Source: Propionivibrio sp. | Lineage (GTDB): Bacteria; Pseudomonadota; Gammaproteobacteria; Burkholderiales; Rhodocyclaceae | Assembly (NCBI GenBank): GCA_003249625.1 | Contig: QKII01000155.1 | Coordinates: forward strand, 1-40,785 | DNA: 40,785 bases | Direction: 5' to 3' | Shown here: in pieces, positions 13,962 through 25,181 of the stretch | Numbering within the stretch: the stretch's first letter is position 1 | Layout of the letters: the number at the start of each line of letters is the position of its first letter | Position numbers and translations under genes: made by a program | The notes under the pieces: generated by a model | Seen by the model: the letters and a program-made list of their open reading frames with translations, nothing else | Told to the model about the DNA's origin: nothing | Database searches by the model: none

Positions 13962-13984
13962 ATTGTTCCCAGTCGTTATTCAGT

Positions 13985-16042
13985 TCAGGCGCGCAAGAGC
14001 CAGAAAGAGAGAAGCGCGCAAACACCAAAAATCATCGTAAAGGCATAGTGATAGACATGGCCGGTTTGGAACAAGCGCAGAAGCGTCGAGACCCAACCAA
14101 CAACACGAACGGAACCACCAACAACCAGCCCGTCGATGAAGCCAGCGTCGCCTCCTTTCCACAACCCCTGACCGAGGAGACGAGCGCCGCGGGCAAGAAC
14201 CACCTCGTTGAACTTATCAAAGTAGTACTTGTTCTCCAGCACCGTATAAAGCGGCCCACTTGCCGACTTGATCGCAGCGGGAATCTCTGGCTTCTTGAGA
14301 TAGAAATACCATGCCGAAACAACACCGGCGACAGCTAACCAGAATACAGGGCTGCTGAATGCATGAGTCGCCATAGCGAATGCACCATGAAAGTGATGCT
14401 CCATCTCCATCAACCCCGGGTGAGCTTCCTCGTTGATGAAGATAACTCCCTTGAAAAACTCGCCAAACATCATCGAGTCAATCGCGATATATCCAATAAC
14501 CACGGACGGAATCGCCAACAACACTAGCGGCAATGTCACGACCCATGGAGTTTCATGCGGCTTCTGCCCTGGTGCAAGACCGTGGTGGTGATCAGCAGAC
14601 ACTTCTTCATCGTCGTGATCACCATCGTGTTCGTCATGACCGTGATCCGCATTGGCCGCGTGCGTGCCCCCAAAACGTTCCTCGCCGTGAAACACAAGGA
14701 AGTACATACGGAACGAATAGAAAGCAGTAATGAACACGCCGGCCATAACGGAGAAGTACGCGAATCCGGATCCAGGAATATGCGAAAGTTTCACCGCTTC
14801 AATGATGGAATCCTTCGAGTAGAAACCAGCGAAAAAAGGAGTACCAATGAGCGCTAGAGATCCGATTAGTGACGTCAGCCACGTCACGGGCATGTATTTG
14901 CGTAAGCCGCCCATATTGCGGATGTCTTGGTCGTGGTGCATGCCGATGATGACCGATCCGGCCGCAAGAAATAGCAACGCTTTAAAGAACGCATGCGTCA
15001 TCAGGTGGAAAATAGCCGCAGGATAGGCCGACGCCCCGAGTGCAACAGTCATATAACCGAGTTGGGACAAGGTCGAATACGCGACAACCCGCTTGATGTC
15101 GTTTTGAATGATCCCAAGAAAACCCATGAAAAGCGCCGTGATCGATCCAATCACGATGACGAAAGCCAGTGCTGTATCGGAAAGTTCAAACAGCGGCGAC
15201 ATGCGAGACACCATGAAAATCCCGGCGGTAACCATCGTCGCGGCGTGAATGAGAGCCGAAATCGGGGTCGGACCTTCCATGGAGTCAGGCAGCCAGACAT
15301 GTAGTGGAACCTGTGCCGATTTCCCCATCGCACCAATAAACAACAGAATGCAAGTGGCACTGAGCAATGACACCGTGCCCCATTCCGCTCCCGGAATCAA
15401 TGTGATGGTCGCATCCGACAACGCCTTTGCACCAGAGAAGACTTCCTGATAATCCAGCGTTCCGAAATGCGCCAGGACCAACCCGATGCCGAGGATGAAG
15501 CCGAAATCACCAACCCGGTTGACCAGGAACGCCTTCATGTTTGCATAAATTGCCGTCGGGCGCGTATACCAAAAGCCGATCAGCAAATAAGAAACAAGTC
15601 CGACAGCCTCCCAGCCGAAGAACAACTGCATGAAGTTGTTGCTCATGACAAGCATCAACATAGAGAACGTGAACAAGGAGATATAGCTGAAAAATCGGCT
15701 ATATCCAGGGTCGTCGTGCATATACCCGATGGTGTAAATATGAACCATCAACGAGACAAAAGTCACAACCAACATCATTGTGACTGTCAGGGAATCGATC
15801 AAGAATCCGACCTGAAACTTGTAATCCCCCGCAGAGAGCCATTGGTAAACCGGGCCGTTGAACGTATTGCCAGCGGAGACATCCTTGAAAATATACACAG
15901 ACGCAAGAAACGCGATTGCCACACCGGCAATCGTGACCGTGTGAGCCAGCCAACGGGGGATCAGACGACAGAAAAGACCAGCAATGATTGCGCCAAAAAG
16001 AGGTGCCAGCGGGACAAGAAGATAGATTTTTTGCATATCCAT
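13985..16042 (-). CDS. nuoL: NADH-quinone oxidoreductase subunit L
   Basis: NuoL is the distal antiporter-like proton pump of complex I and carries the long lateral helix along the membrane arm. The 685-residue protein has about 16 membrane helices. E145 (FFGWEAVGLVSYLL) and K241 (GKSAQVPLHVWLP) are the expected pump residues. Residues 461-487 form a His/Asp-rich loop. AAGGG six bases before ATG 16042 supports this start over the Met two codons later. The nuoK stop lies in the same stretch, two bases before the start. Confidence 0.97.
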   Translation of the reverse strand: MDMQKIYLLVPLAPLFGAIIAGLFCRLIPRWLAHTVTIAGVAIAFLASVYIFKDVSAGNTFNGPVYQWLSAGDYKFQVGFLIDSLTVTMMLVVTFVSLMVHIYTIGYMHDDPGYSRFFSYISLFTFSMLMLVMSNNFMQLFFGWEAVGLVSYLLIGFWYTRPTAIYANMKAFLVNRVGDFGFILGIGLVLAHFGTLDYQEVFSGAKALSDATITLIPGAEWGTVSLLSATCILLFIGAMGKSAQVPLHVWLPDSMEGPTPISALIHAATMVTAGIFMVSRMSPLFELSDTALAFVIVIGSITALFMGFLGIIQNDIKRVVAYSTLSQLGYMTVALGASAYPAAIFHLMTHAFFKALLFLAAGSVIIGMHHDQDIRNMGGLRKYMPVTWLTSLIGSLALIGTPFFAGFYSKDSIIEAVKLSHIPGSGFAYFSVMAGVFITAFYSFRMYFLVFHGEERFGGTHAANADHGHDEHDGDHDDEEVSADHHHGLAPGQKPHETPWVVTLPLVLLAIPSVVIGYIAIDSMMFGEFFKGVIFINEEAHPGLMEMEHHFHGAFAMATHAFSSPVFWLAVAGVVSAWYFYLKKPEIPAAIKSASGPLYTVLENKYYFDKFNEVVLARGARLLGQGLWKGGDAGFIDGLVVGGSVRVVGWVSTLLRLFQTGHVYHYAFTMIFGVCALLSFWLLRA

Positions 16043-16044
16043 TT

Positions 16045-16350
16045 TCAGCCCTTCAGGCTGTCCAGATCATCCACATGGATGGTCTTAAGGTTGCGGAACA
16101 GCACGACAAGAATCGCCAAGCCAATTGCCGATTCAGCCGCAGCCACTGTCAAAATAAAAAATACGAATACTTGCCCGGCGAGATCCTGTAAATAATGCGA
16201 AAACGCTATGAAATTGATGTTGACCGACAACAGCATCAATTCAATGGACATCAGAATGATGATCAGATTTTTCCGGTTAAGAAAAATGCCGACGATACTG
16301 ATCGCAAAAAGGACAGCACCTAGTATTAAAAAATGGGACAGTGTTAACAA
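16045..16350 (-). CDS. nuoK: NADH-quinone oxidoreductase subunit K
   Basis: NuoK is a three-helix subunit of the complex I proton channel. The 101-residue protein contains the essential membrane glutamates E37 ([12 protein letters not shown]) and E73 ([12 protein letters not shown]). The start is TTG: no ATG occurs before the conserved MSIELM, the protein [12 protein letters not shown] aligns with the normal NuoK start, and AGGGAGG precedes it. A 99-base gap to nuoJ, unusual in this tight operon, holds a terminator-like hairpin. Confidence 0.96.
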   Translation of the reverse strand: MLTLSHFLILGAVLFAISIVGIFLNRKNLIIILMSIELMLLSVNINFIAFSHYLQDLAGQVFVFFILTVAAAESAIGLAILVVLFRNLKTIHVDDLDSLKG

Positions 16351-16354
16351 GTTG

Positions 16355-16361
16355 CCTCCCT
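16355..16361 (-). promoter_or_regulatory. Strong ribosome binding site deciding the TTG start of nuoK
   Basis: AGGGAGG on the minus strand lies four bases before the TTG at 16350. No other start codon is near, so it fixes the non-ATG start. Confidence 0.7.
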
Positions 16362-16416
16362 AATCGATCTCTGCTCGCTGCAGTTGCACCGCGACCACAA
16401 AACCCTCGTCATCTCG

Positions 16417-16446
16417 AAAAAACACAGAAGATCACGTCTGTGTGAT
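16417..16446 (-). terminator. Terminator-like hairpin inside the nuo operon, with a competing hairpin
   Basis: Read on the minus strand, ACACAGA, loop CGTGATCT, TCTGTGT forms a 7-bp stem followed by five more T, starting seven bases after the nuoJ stop. The same bases can instead form ATCAC-ACAGAC-GTGAT (16431-16446), which excludes the terminator stem. This looks like an attenuator or a 3'-end stabiliser between nuoJ and nuoK. Function is inferred from base pairing only. Confidence 0.5.
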
Positions 16447-16449
16447 AGG

Positions 16450-17052
16450 TCAATCATTCTTTTCTGCCGGCATTTTCAACACGCGAACTCTATCCTTCGC
16501 CTTGACAAATACCTGTTGCGACGGACTAACCGACTTACTCTTGCGTTTGCCTCTAAGGGTAAGCGCCGTCGCGGCCACAATGCCCACCAACAAAACAACC
16601 GATGCCAGTTCGAACGGATAGACATATTCGGTAAAGAGTAGCCGGCCGATCGACTGGACATTGCTGAAACCAGCCTCAACTTGGGGAACATCACTCTCAA
16701 GCACCCCAGAGTACATTCCGCCCAAAACCAGCCCCATCTCAGCCACAATCAAAAGCGCCACAATCGCGCCGAGTGGTAGATAGCTCCAGAAACCTTCACG
16801 CAGGCGATCTAGGTTTATATCAAGCAACATCACCACGAACAAGAAGAGCACCATGACCGCCCCGACATAAACCAAGATCAGAGAGATCGCTAGAAATTCG
16901 GCCTGAAGAAGTATCCATATTCCACTGGCACTAAAAAAGGCCAGGACCAAATGAAGCGCGGCATGTACCGGGTTGCGAAGCGTAACAACACGCAAGGCTG
17001 CAAACACCAATATGGTGGAAAGAAAATAGAAGACGAACGTTCTGAATTCCAT
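16450..17052 (-). CDS. nuoJ: NADH-quinone oxidoreductase subunit J
   Basis: NuoJ is a five-helix subunit near the quinone-coupling end of the complex I membrane arm. The 200-residue protein has helices at about 4-22, 28-48, 53-75, 90-112 and 140-162; the third contains the flexible segment LILVYVGAVMVLFLFVVML with its pi-bulge Gly. The tail after residue 165 is basic and variable. It starts 18 bases after nuoI. Confidence 0.95.
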   Translation of the reverse strand: MEFRTFVFYFLSTILVFAALRVVTLRNPVHAALHLVLAFFSASGIWILLQAEFLAISLILVYVGAVMVLFLFVVMLLDINLDRLREGFWSYLPLGAIVALLIVAEMGLVLGGMYSGVLESDVPQVEAGFSNVQSIGRLLFTEYVYPFELASVVLLVGIVAATALTLRGKRKSKSVSPSQQVFVKAKDRVRVLKMPAEKND

Positions 17053-17070
17053 CGTGTCAGCGCCTATGTG

Positions 17071-17559
17071 TTAACGGTATTTCGAGTCAAGTTCGCGATC
17101 AGCGGCAATCTGTGCCTCATAACGATCGCCGTTGGCCAACAACATGGGCTTGGTGTAATACAGGTCACTCTGTTTTTCCCCGTGGTACTCGAAGACGCGA
17201 GTCTCGACGATAGCGTCAACCGGACAGGCTTCCTCACAGAACCCACAGAATATGCATTTATTCAGATCGATGTCGTAGCGGGTCGTACGCCGGGAGCCAT
17301 CTTCCCGTTGCGCTGACTCGATCGTGATTGCCATTGCAGGGCAAACTGCCTCACAAAGCTTGCAAGCGATGCAACGCTCCTCGCCATTCGGATAACGCCG
17401 CAAGGCATGCAACCCCCGGAACCGGAAGCTCTGCGGTGTTTTTTCCTCTGGATATTGTACGGTAATTGTTCGCGCGAACACATGACGCCCGGTCACCGCC
17501 AAGCCTTTCAGCAGCTCCTTGAGCAAAAGGCTGTTAAGAATTTCTTTCATAGATCCCAT
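17071..17559 (-). CDS. nuoI: NADH-quinone oxidoreductase subunit I
   Basis: NuoI carries the two [4Fe-4S] clusters N6a and N6b that pass electrons toward N2 in NuoB. The 162-residue protein has both ferredoxin motifs: C63, C66, C69, C73 and C102, C105, C108, C112. I chose ATG 17559 because GAGAGG lies six bases before it and the protein then has normal length; the longer open frame would run 44 bases into nuoH and is not conserved. A second in-frame Met three codons on (17550) is possible. It starts 10 bases after nuoH. Confidence 0.97.
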   Translation of the reverse strand: MGSMKEILNSLLLKELLKGLAVTGRHVFARTITVQYPEEKTPQSFRFRGLHALRRYPNGEERCIACKLCEAVCPAMAITIESAQREDGSRRTTRYDIDLNKCIFCGFCEEACPVDAIVETRVFEYHGEKQSDLYYTKPMLLANGDRYEAQIAADRELDSKYR

Positions 17560-17569
17560 GAACTGCCTC

Positions 17570-18679
17570 TCACTTCCAGATGTTCCAAGGCGACAACATC
17601 CAGCAAGCAACAATTGCCAGCCAAATCAGACAAACGGGGATGAGAACTTTCCACCCTAGCCGCATCACCTGATCGTAGCGATAGCGTGGGAACGTCGCAC
17701 GAACCCAGAAGAAAAGCGTCAAAACCGCGAAAATCTTCGCAAACAACCAAAGAATGCTGTCTGGCAAGAAGCTCACCGGGGACAACCACCCACCCAGGAA
17801 GAGCAGACTAACCAACGTACACCCCATGAGCATTGCGGAATACTCAGCCAACTGAAATACCGCAAAACTCATCCCTGAATACTCGACGTGGTAGCCCACG
17901 ATTTCAGACTCACCTTCCGCAAGATCGAAAGGAGCCCGGTTACATTCCGCAAATATCGAAATGATGTAGACAACGAACATAGGAAGCAGCGACAACCAGT
18001 TCCATGACAAGAACGTGAGTCCCATCTCGGCAAAACGCCCCTGCCCCTGTGCCTTGACGATATCAACCAAATTGAGACTGTTGGACACCATCAAAACAAC
18101 GACCAACGATAGCCCCATCGCGACTTCATAAGAGATCATCTGCGCAGCAGAACGCATCGAGCCAAGAAAGGCGTACTTGGAATTCGGTGACCATCCCGCA
18201 AGAATAATGCCGTACACCCCGATCGAAGTAACCGCCAAAATGAAAAGCAGACTGGCATTGATATTAGCCAAAACAAGAAACTCGTTGAACGGTATAACCG
18301 ACCACGCCACAAGCGCAGGTGCAAATGCGAACAGAGGTGCCAGCAGGAATACGGCCTTGTCGGCGTTAGCGGGTATAACAACCTCTTTCAAAAGTATCTT
18401 CAAGCCGTCAGCCAAGGGCTGAATAAGCCCCCACGGCCCAACACGGTTCGGACCAACGCGAACTTGAATAGCCCCGATAATCTTGCGCTCGGCGTAAGTC
18501 GCATACGCTACGCACAAGAGCAGCGGAGCCACAATCAACATAACTTTGATGACGGTCCAAACCAGGGTAATCAGGCCGGGCCATAAGTCGCCAAAAGCAT
18601 CCTGACCCAATTGCATCAGCCAATCAAAATGCGGAATCAAGAACCCTGGCAACAGTTGATGCAGCGTCTCCACCATCAT
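17570..18679 (-). CDS. nuoH: NADH-quinone oxidoreductase subunit H
   Basis: NuoH joins the membrane arm to the quinone pocket. The 369-residue protein has eight or nine membrane helices and the conserved loops [19 protein letters not shown] and [15 protein letters not shown], which line the quinone chamber. It is somewhat longer than E. coli NuoH (325) because of its N-terminal region. The start overlaps the nuoG stop by four bases (ATGA), with a second Met directly after the first. Confidence 0.97.
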   Translation of the reverse strand: MMVETLHQLLPGFLIPHFDWLMQLGQDAFGDLWPGLITLVWTVIKVMLIVAPLLLCVAYATYAERKIIGAIQVRVGPNRVGPWGLIQPLADGLKILLKEVVIPANADKAVFLLAPLFAFAPALVAWSVIPFNEFLVLANINASLLFILAVTSIGVYGIILAGWSPNSKYAFLGSMRSAAQMISYEVAMGLSLVVVLMVSNSLNLVDIVKAQGQGRFAEMGLTFLSWNWLSLLPMFVVYIISIFAECNRAPFDLAEGESEIVGYHVEYSGMSFAVFQLAEYSAMLMGCTLVSLLFLGGWLSPVSFLPDSILWLFAKIFAVLTLFFWVRATFPRYRYDQVMRLGWKVLIPVCLIWLAIVACWMLSPWNIWK

Positions 18680-21018
18680 GCGCGCTCCACGCTAATCGAA
18701 CCAAACATTTCACCAAGGACGGCAGTCGAGGCATGCGCAGCCGAAACCTGCACGCATAACGGGGGAACCGCGTTATCGATCACTGCAGTCAGTAATACGC
18801 TCCCCGCTCCTTGAACGACGCGCACCGTTTCATTTTCCGAAAGGCCAAGATCCGTCAGCGTTGCAGCATTGAGCCTTGCTCTCGGGACAGAAGCATTACT
18901 GGTTTTCTGCAGAGAGTCGGCATTCCGAACTAGTGTATCCGCAAAATAGATCGGGACATCGGCAATCCGCTGAAGGCCGTTAACCCGCACCGGCAAAGCA
19001 GTAACATCCGTTTGCACTGCATTATCCAGCCCGTCAAGAAAGGCTTCTCCAGCAGGAACCATTTCATCCCGGACTTGTTCACTCGATTCATACTCAAACC
19101 CTGGCAACGAAAGCAGATTACCAAGCACACGCAGAATCTTCCAGGCTGGCCGTGATTCGCCTGCCGGACGACAAACCCCGGCAACACTCTGCACTCGACC
19201 TTCGGCACTCACATATGTACCCGAGCTTTCCGTGAATGGTGCTGCAGGCAGAAGAACATCAGCGTACGTCTCGGCAATATCACCCTTGAAGGTTGAAAGA
19301 GCGACAACCAAATCAGCCTGCTTCAAGGCTTCAACGGCCAACGTGGGATTCACGCAATCGAGTTCAGGTTCCACCCCCAAAAGGACATAGGCCTTACGCG
19401 GTTGCGCGAACATCTCGTACGCATTTAATCCTTCTGAACTGTCGGGTAAAGCATTGGCAAGGTAACCACCAACGCTGTTCGACGCCTCACCGAAAAATCC
19501 GAAGGATGAGTTGGTCAAACGCGCCAATTCCTGGCCTAAGACATGCAGTTGAGCCGCAGACGCAATTTGTTCCGCAACATTCCCAAAGAACACAGCCTTC
19601 CGTCCATCAGTAATAAGGCTCTCCGCTATCGAACGGCTGCTGTCAGAAATTTCAATATTGCTCAAATCAACCGATGTTGTTGCACCGGAAAGTTCAACAA
19701 CTGCTTTCAGCACACTTGCTACGGCGAGCGGAAGCTCGCTAGGTGCCACGGAAACATGCTGATGAAGGTTGATGAGAGGATCATCCCCCGTCACGGAAAT
19801 CAAGCTGACTTTCTTGCCCGATTTTTTTGCTAATTGTCTCAAACGCTGCGCAAAAAGTGGGTGATCCTTACGCAGGAAGCTGCCGACAACCAGTACAGAG
19901 TCGCATTGAGGGATCTCGGCGATCCGCATTCCTAGCCAAGGGATGCCTGCAAGTTTTCCATCCAATGAGAAATCGCGACGCCGCGGGCGGAAATCGATAC
20001 TGCCGGATCCAATTCCTCTCACCAGTTTCTGCAGAAGGAACAACTCTTCCAACGTTGAGCGTGGAGACGCCAATGCTGCGATTGCGTCTGGCCCTTGACT
20101 CTTGACGATATCTTTCAGTCCGTGTGCAACGTAATCGAGTGCAACGTTCCACTCAACCTCGCGCAAGCTCCCATCGACGCGCACCATCGGTTTGAGGAGT
20201 CGACTCGGCGCGTTAAGCGCCTCGTAAGAAAAACGATCCTTGTCCGAAATCCAACACTCATTGACGTCTTCATTCTCTCGAGGAAGAACACGCATCACTC
20301 GATTGTTCTTTACCTGAACTGTCAGGTTGGTTCCAACGCTGTCGTGCGGACTTACCGACTTGCGCCTTGATAGTTCCCAGCTTCGAGCGGAATAGCGGAA
20401 AGGCTTGGAGGTCAATGCACCGACGGGACACAGATCAATCATGTTGCCGGAGAGTTCGGAATCGATCGTGCGCCCCACGAAGGTCTGAATCTCCGAATGC
20501 ATGTTCCGGTTGGCCATCCCGAGTTCCATTACTCCCGCGATTTCTTGACCAAAACGAACGCAACGGGTGCAATGAATGCAGCGAGACATCTCCTGCATTG
20601 AGATAAGTGGCCCGACATCCTTCTGGAACACAACCCGCTTGGCTTCCTTGAAACGGGAAGAAAGGCCGCCGTAACCTACCGACAAGTCCTGCAATTGGCA
20701 TTCACCACCTTGATCGCAGATAGGACAATCCAGCGGGTGGTTGATCAAAAGGAATTCCATCACTCCTTTTTGGGCCTTTACGGCTAGTTCGGAGTGCGTG
20801 AATACTTTCATCCCGTTAGTCACTGGCGTGGCGCATGCGGGGAGAGGCTTGGGCGCCTTCTCCACTTGCACGAGACACATACGGCAATTGGCCGCAATTG
20901 ACAGCTTCTTGTGATAGCAGAAATGCGGAATATACGTACCGATCGCCTGTGCCGCATCCATAATGGTGCTACCGGGCGGCACTTGAATCTGTTTGCCGTC
21001 GATTTCAATATCTAGCAT
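18676..21018 (-). CDS. nuoG: NADH-quinone oxidoreductase subunit G
   Basis: NuoG is the large iron-sulfur subunit of the complex I peripheral arm. The 780-residue protein has an N-terminal [2Fe-2S] site (C34, C45, C48, C62), the His-Cys3 [4Fe-4S] site (H94, C98, C101, C107) and a second [4Fe-4S] site (C147, C150, C153, C197), followed by a molybdopterin-oxidoreductase-like domain that no longer binds cofactor. The extra N7 cluster cysteines known from E. coli and Thermus are absent (SVSPHDSVG at 221-229). It starts 9 bases after nuoF and overlaps nuoH. Confidence 0.97.
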   Translation of the reverse strand: MLDIEIDGKQIQVPPGSTIMDAAQAIGTYIPHFCYHKKLSIAANCRMCLVQVEKAPKPLPACATPVTNGMKVFTHSELAVKAQKGVMEFLLINHPLDCPICDQGGECQLQDLSVGYGGLSSRFKEAKRVVFQKDVGPLISMQEMSRCIHCTRCVRFGQEIAGVMELGMANRNMHSEIQTFVGRTIDSELSGNMIDLCPVGALTSKPFRYSARSWELSRRKSVSPHDSVGTNLTVQVKNNRVMRVLPRENEDVNECWISDKDRFSYEALNAPSRLLKPMVRVDGSLREVEWNVALDYVAHGLKDIVKSQGPDAIAALASPRSTLEELFLLQKLVRGIGSGSIDFRPRRRDFSLDGKLAGIPWLGMRIAEIPQCDSVLVVGSFLRKDHPLFAQRLRQLAKKSGKKVSLISVTGDDPLINLHQHVSVAPSELPLAVASVLKAVVELSGATTSVDLSNIEISDSSRSIAESLITDGRKAVFFGNVAEQIASAAQLHVLGQELARLTNSSFGFFGEASNSVGGYLANALPDSSEGLNAYEMFAQPRKAYVLLGVEPELDCVNPTLAVEALKQADLVVALSTFKGDIAETYADVLLPAAPFTESSGTYVSAEGRVQSVAGVCRPAGESRPAWKILRVLGNLLSLPGFEYESSEQVRDEMVPAGEAFLDGLDNAVQTDVTALPVRVNGLQRIADVPIYFADTLVRNADSLQKTSNASVPRARLNAATLTDLGLSENETVRVVQGAGSVLLTAVIDNAVPPLCVQVSAAHASTAVLGEMFGSISVERA

Positions 21019-21027
21019 ATCGCTGCC

Positions 21028-22356
21028 TTAGAACGTTGCTTTGAAGAAGCCGCTACCCGCGCGTTGAATTTCTGGCGGCACAAGGCACTTCTTGTGTTCA
21101 ATGTGATAGGCGAACTCGTCCTGAAAATGTTTGACGAAACTCTGAACCGGCATCGAAGCAGCGTCGCCAAGAGCACAAATGGTGCGCCCCATGATGTTCG
21201 TTGTTACGCTTCTTAGGAGATCGAGATCCTCAGGACGACCCAGCCCGTGCTCAATACGATGGACAATCTTGTACAACCAGTTTGTTCCTTCGCGACACGG
21301 CGTGCATTGACCGCAGGACTCCTCGTAATAAAAATACGATAAGCGATCCAGCGCCTTCACCATGCAGGTTGTTTCGTCCATGACGATAACTGCCCCGGAC
21401 CCTAGCATCGACCCAGCCTTACTGATCGAGTCGTAATCCATCGTACAGTCCATGATGACCTGCGCAGGCAACACCGGTGCAGATGAACCGCCCGGAATAC
21501 AGGCCTTCAATTTTCGCCCGCCACGAACACCGCCCGCCATTTCTAAAAGTGTTGAGAAAGGGGTCCCCAGCGGAATTTCGTAGTTACCTGGACGGTTGAC
21601 GTGACCAGATACAGAAAAGAGTTTTGTACCGCCATTGTTCGGCTTTCCAGCCTCAAGATAGGCCTCCGGGCCCATGTTCAAAACGAACGGCACAGCGGCG
21701 AAGGTTTCGGTGTTATTAATTGTCGTTGGTTTTCCATACAAGCCGAAACTTGCCGGAAACGGTGGTTTGAAGCGAGGCTGTCCCTTCTTTCCTTCGATCG
21801 ATTCCAGAAGCGCCGACTCCTCGCCACAGATGTATGCACCATAGCCGTGATGAGCGAAAAGCTCAAAATCAAAGCCAGAACCCTGAATGTTCTTCCCGAT
21901 CAATCCAGCGGCACGTGCCTCATCGAGCGCTTCTTCGAAGCGTTTATAAACTTCCCAAATTTCGCCATGAATATAGTTGTAGCCGCGCACAGCACCCACG
22001 GCATAGCCGGCAATGACCATTCCTTCAATAACCGCATGCGGATTAAAGCGTAGGATATCCCGGTCCTTGAATGTACCGGGCTCTCCTTCGTCGGTATTGC
22101 ACACGACGTATTTATCGCCCTTGAAGTCCTTTGGCATGAAACTCCACTTCAGTCCGGTGGGAAAACCCGCACCACCACGACCGCGGAGAACAGACTTTTT
22201 TACGTTCTCAATGACCGTTTCCGGAGAAATTTTCTCCTCCAGAATCTTTTTCAACGCTTTGTATCCGCCTCGCTTGAGGTAATCCGCCAATCGCCAAGTG
22301 TTGTCACCATCGAGGCCAACGGTAAGCAGAGGATTGATAGAACCAAGAATGGCCAT
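21028..22356 (-). CDS. nuoF: NADH-quinone oxidoreductase subunit F
   Basis: NuoF binds NADH and FMN and is the electron entry point of complex I. The 442-residue protein has the glycine-rich NADH/FMN motif [13 protein letters not shown] (59-71), the FMN segment [12 protein letters not shown] (175-186) and the N3 [4Fe-4S] ligands C348, C351, C354 and C394. The ATG overlaps the nuoE stop by one base (TAATG), showing coupling. Length is typical. Confidence 0.98.
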   Translation of the reverse strand: MAILGSINPLLTVGLDGDNTWRLADYLKRGGYKALKKILEEKISPETVIENVKKSVLRGRGGAGFPTGLKWSFMPKDFKGDKYVVCNTDEGEPGTFKDRDILRFNPHAVIEGMVIAGYAVGAVRGYNYIHGEIWEVYKRFEEALDEARAAGLIGKNIQGSGFDFELFAHHGYGAYICGEESALLESIEGKKGQPRFKPPFPASFGLYGKPTTINNTETFAAVPFVLNMGPEAYLEAGKPNNGGTKLFSVSGHVNRPGNYEIPLGTPFSTLLEMAGGVRGGRKLKACIPGGSSAPVLPAQVIMDCTMDYDSISKAGSMLGSGAVIVMDETTCMVKALDRLSYFYYEESCGQCTPCREGTNWLYKIVHRIEHGLGRPEDLDLLRSVTTNIMGRTICALGDAASMPVQSFVKHFQDEFAYHIEHKKCLVPPEIQRAGSGFFKATF

Positions 22357-22829
22357 TATTCAAGCTCCGACAGAAGTTTGTCGATCTGTTCGGGTTGCAT
22401 ACAGCTGCACATGCGGCGGTTATCGACCAACATCACCGGTGCATCACCACACGCCCCCATACACTCACCTTCTTTGAGCGTGAATTTTCCGTCCGGCGTC
22501 GTCTCGTTGAAATCAATGCCCAGCTTCGCTTTGAGATACTCCGCCGCGTCAACACCGCCAGACAGCATGCATGGCAAGTTTGTACAAACCGTGAGCTTGT
22601 GTTTTCCAACCGGCTTCAGGTCGTACATGTTATAGAAGCTTGCCACTTCGTAAGCAGCCATCGGCGCGATGCCAAGATAATTGGCGACAAATTCGATCGC
22701 TTCACTGGGAAGCCAACCCAACTCTTCCTGAGCAATTGCCAACGCCCCCATCACGGCGGACTGTTTCTGATCTGGAGGATACTTTGCAATCTCGCGATCG
22801 ATCTTTTGTACGGATTCTTTAGATAGCAT
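22356..22829 (-). CDS. nuoE: NADH-quinone oxidoreductase subunit E
   Basis: NuoE carries the [2Fe-2S] cluster N1a beside the FMN site. The 157-residue protein has a thioredoxin-like fold with cluster ligands C82, C87, C123 and C127 (VCTNLPC and [10 protein letters not shown]). Two more Cys at 141 and 143 are not part of the canonical site. The start overlaps the nuoD stop by one base and the stop overlaps nuoF by one base. Confidence 0.97.
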   Translation of the reverse strand: MLSKESVQKIDREIAKYPPDQKQSAVMGALAIAQEELGWLPSEAIEFVANYLGIAPMAAYEVASFYNMYDLKPVGKHKLTVCTNLPCMLSGGVDAAEYLKAKLGIDFNETTPDGKFTLKEGECMGACGDAPVMLVDNRRMCSCMQPEQIDKLLSELE

Positions 22830-24082
22830 TAGCGGTCAATCTCGCCAAAAACGATATCGATTGTGCCAACCATCGTAACTACGTCGGCAATCATGTGGCC
22901 ACGCACCAATTCATCCATGGACGAAAGATGCACATACCCAGGGGAACGAATCTTCAGCCGGTACGGTTTATTAGCCCCATCGGATACGGCGTAGATCCCA
23001 AACTCCCCTTTCGGGTGCTCAATAGCCGAATACACCTGACCTTCCGGTACATGAATGCCTTCGGTACAAAGCTTGAAGTGATGAATCAGTTCCTCCATGT
23101 TCGACTTCATGCTCGCACGTGAAGGAGGCGAAACCTTGTGATTGCTGGAAATAACCGGCCCCGGGTTTACACGCAACCAGTCAATACACTGCTGGAGAAT
23201 TCGGTTGGACTGACGCATCTCGTTTACACGGACGAGATACCTGTCATAACAATCCCCCGTTACGCCGACGGGGATATCGAAATCAAGACGATCATAGACC
23301 GCATAAGGCTGTTTCTTCCGCAGATCCCACGGAATCCCGCATCCACGAAGCATCGGGCCGGTCATACCCAATTGCAGCGCGCGCTCGGGGGAAACAACAC
23401 CCACATCAACCAGCCGCTGCTTCCAAATTCGGTTATCAGTCAGCAGGGTTTCGTAATCGTCCAGAATTTTCGGGAAGCGCTTGACAAAATCCTCAAGAAA
23501 GTCGAGAAACGTCCCGCTACGCGCCTCATTCAATTTTTTTAACGCAGCACCACTTTTCCACTTGGACTCTTTGTATTTTGGCATCGAGTCCGGCAAATCA
23601 CGATACACACCGCCCGGACGATAGTAAGCCGCGTGCCAACGCGTACCCGTCACAGCCTCGTAGCAATCAACCAAATCCTCCCGCTCACGCATCGCGTACA
23701 GCATCATGGTCATCGCACCCACATCAAGACCCTGAGCACCGATCCATAGCAGATGATTCAGAATACGGGTGATTTCGTCAAACATCACTCGGATATACTG
23801 GGCCCTCACAGGCACCTCAACTCCGACCAACCTTTCCACGGCCAAACAGTACGCGTGCTCACTGCACATCATCGACATGTAATCGAGCCGGTCCATATAA
23901 GGAACCGACTGGATCCATGTTTTATTCTCCGCCAGCTTCTCAGTAGCCCTATGAAGGAACCCAATGTGGGGGTCCGCGCGCTGCACAACTTCACCGTCAA
24001 GCTCAAGCACCATCCGCAACACGCCATGCGCAGCAGGATGCTGAGGGCCGAAGTTAAGGGTGTAATTCTGAATATCAGCCAT
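22829..24082 (-). CDS. nuoD: NADH-quinone oxidoreductase subunit D
   Basis: NuoD forms the quinone pocket together with NuoB and NuoH. The 417-residue protein begins [20 protein letters not shown], the canonical start, and ends DIVFGEIDR. Conserved pocket elements include the GPQHPAAHG loop near residues 13-21. The open frame extends 17 codons upstream inside nuoC; I rejected that extension. The chosen ATG overlaps the nuoC end by eight bases. It is a separate gene from nuoC, unlike the fused nuoCD of E. coli. Confidence 0.97.
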   Translation of the reverse strand: MADIQNYTLNFGPQHPAAHGVLRMVLELDGEVVQRADPHIGFLHRATEKLAENKTWIQSVPYMDRLDYMSMMCSEHAYCLAVERLVGVEVPVRAQYIRVMFDEITRILNHLLWIGAQGLDVGAMTMMLYAMREREDLVDCYEAVTGTRWHAAYYRPGGVYRDLPDSMPKYKESKWKSGAALKKLNEARSGTFLDFLEDFVKRFPKILDDYETLLTDNRIWKQRLVDVGVVSPERALQLGMTGPMLRGCGIPWDLRKKQPYAVYDRLDFDIPVGVTGDCYDRYLVRVNEMRQSNRILQQCIDWLRVNPGPVISSNHKVSPPSRASMKSNMEELIHHFKLCTEGIHVPEGQVYSAIEHPKGEFGIYAVSDGANKPYRLKIRSPGYVHLSSMDELVRGHMIADVVTMVGTIDIVFGEIDR

Positions 24083-24680
24083 TTTCAACATCCCCGTAGT
24101 TCTCTTCCCGCACAATCCGGGGAGTAATTTCACGCATCTCGATCGTCACGGGTTGATATACAACACGACGCTGCTCTGAGTCATAGCGCATTTCGACATT
24201 TCCGCATACGGGAAAATCTTTACGGAATGGATGTCCGACAAACCCATAATCAGTAAGGAGGCGGCGCAAGTCAGAATGGCCCGGAAAAACAATACCGAAC
24301 AGATCGAACGCCTCACGCTCGAACCAGTTAGCCGAATTCCAAATGGAGACTACTGAGGGCACGGAGGGGAAATCATTGCTGGAAGCAAAACACCGAACCC
24401 GTACGCGCCAGTTGTGCGTAATTGAAGTGAGGTGCGACACCACCGCAAAACGACTACCCGACCAATCACCACCACCATAGGTCGAATAGTCAATCCCGCA
24501 CAAATCAATCAGCTGTTCAAAACGGAGTTCCGGCTCATCACGAAGCTGCAACATGGTCTCGAGATAATCGCAGACATCAACATCTATCGAGACTTCTCCC
24601 AAAGCGCTAACCATTCTTGCGGCACGCTCTCCGAGATGCTTCTGCAGATTTTGGCTAAGCAGATCAAGCTTGGCTGACAT
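24075..24680 (-). CDS. nuoC: NADH-quinone oxidoreductase subunit C
   Basis: NuoC is a structural subunit of the complex I hydrophilic arm. The 201-residue protein contains the family signature [20 protein letters not shown] near residues 122-141 and [17 protein letters not shown] directly after it. GAGAGAG before the ATG supports the start. It lies 18 bases after nuoB and overlaps nuoD by eight bases. Confidence 0.96.
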   Translation of the reverse strand: MSAKLDLLSQNLQKHLGERAARMVSALGEVSIDVDVCDYLETMLQLRDEPELRFEQLIDLCGIDYSTYGGGDWSGSRFAVVSHLTSITHNWRVRVRCFASSNDFPSVPSVVSIWNSANWFEREAFDLFGIVFPGHSDLRRLLTDYGFVGHPFRKDFPVCGNVEMRYDSEQRRVVYQPVTIEMREITPRIVREENYGDVENG

Positions 24681-24698
24681 GACTCTCTCTCGGACAAA

Positions 24699-25175
24699 TT
24701 AACGGGCGATGGTACTGGTGCGATGGATCTTGTTCTGAAGCTGAAGCAGCCCGTAGATCAGCGCCTCCGGTGTCGGCGGACATCCCGGAACATAAATATC
24801 TACTGGAACAATGCGATCACATCCACGAACAACGGAGTAAGCATAATGGTAATACCCACCACCGTTAGCACAGGACCCCATTGACACAACCCAACGGGGT
24901 TCAGCCATCTGGTCATAAACCTTTCGCAACGCTGGTGCCATTTTGTTGGTCAGCGTCCCGGCAACAATCATTACATCAGACTGCCTGGGGCTGGGACGAA
25001 AAACAATACCAAATCGATCAAGGTCATAACGAGAACAACCGGTGTGAATCATTTCGATTGCGCAACAGGCGAGACCAAAGGTCATGGGCCACATCGACCC
25101 TGTACGCATGTAATTAATCAGCTTATCCGCTGTGGTAGTAATAAAGCCTTCCTGGAGGACGCCCTCAATACCCAT
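24699..25175 (-). CDS. nuoB: NADH-quinone oxidoreductase subunit B
   Basis: NuoB holds cluster N2, the final electron donor to quinone. The 158-residue protein has the four ligands C37, C38, C102 and C132, including the adjacent pair in [11 protein letters not shown] chose ATG 25175 ([11 protein letters not shown]), since GGGAG lies nine bases upstream; a TTG at 25181 directly against the nuoA stop is too close to that site. Length is normal for betaproteobacteria. Confidence 0.97.
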   Translation of the reverse strand: MGIEGVLQEGFITTTADKLINYMRTGSMWPMTFGLACCAIEMIHTGCSRYDLDRFGIVFRPSPRQSDVMIVAGTLTNKMAPALRKVYDQMAEPRWVVSMGSCANGGGYYHYAYSVVRGCDRIVPVDIYVPGCPPTPEALIYGLLQLQNKIHRTSTIAR

Positions 25176-25181
25176 TGCCAA

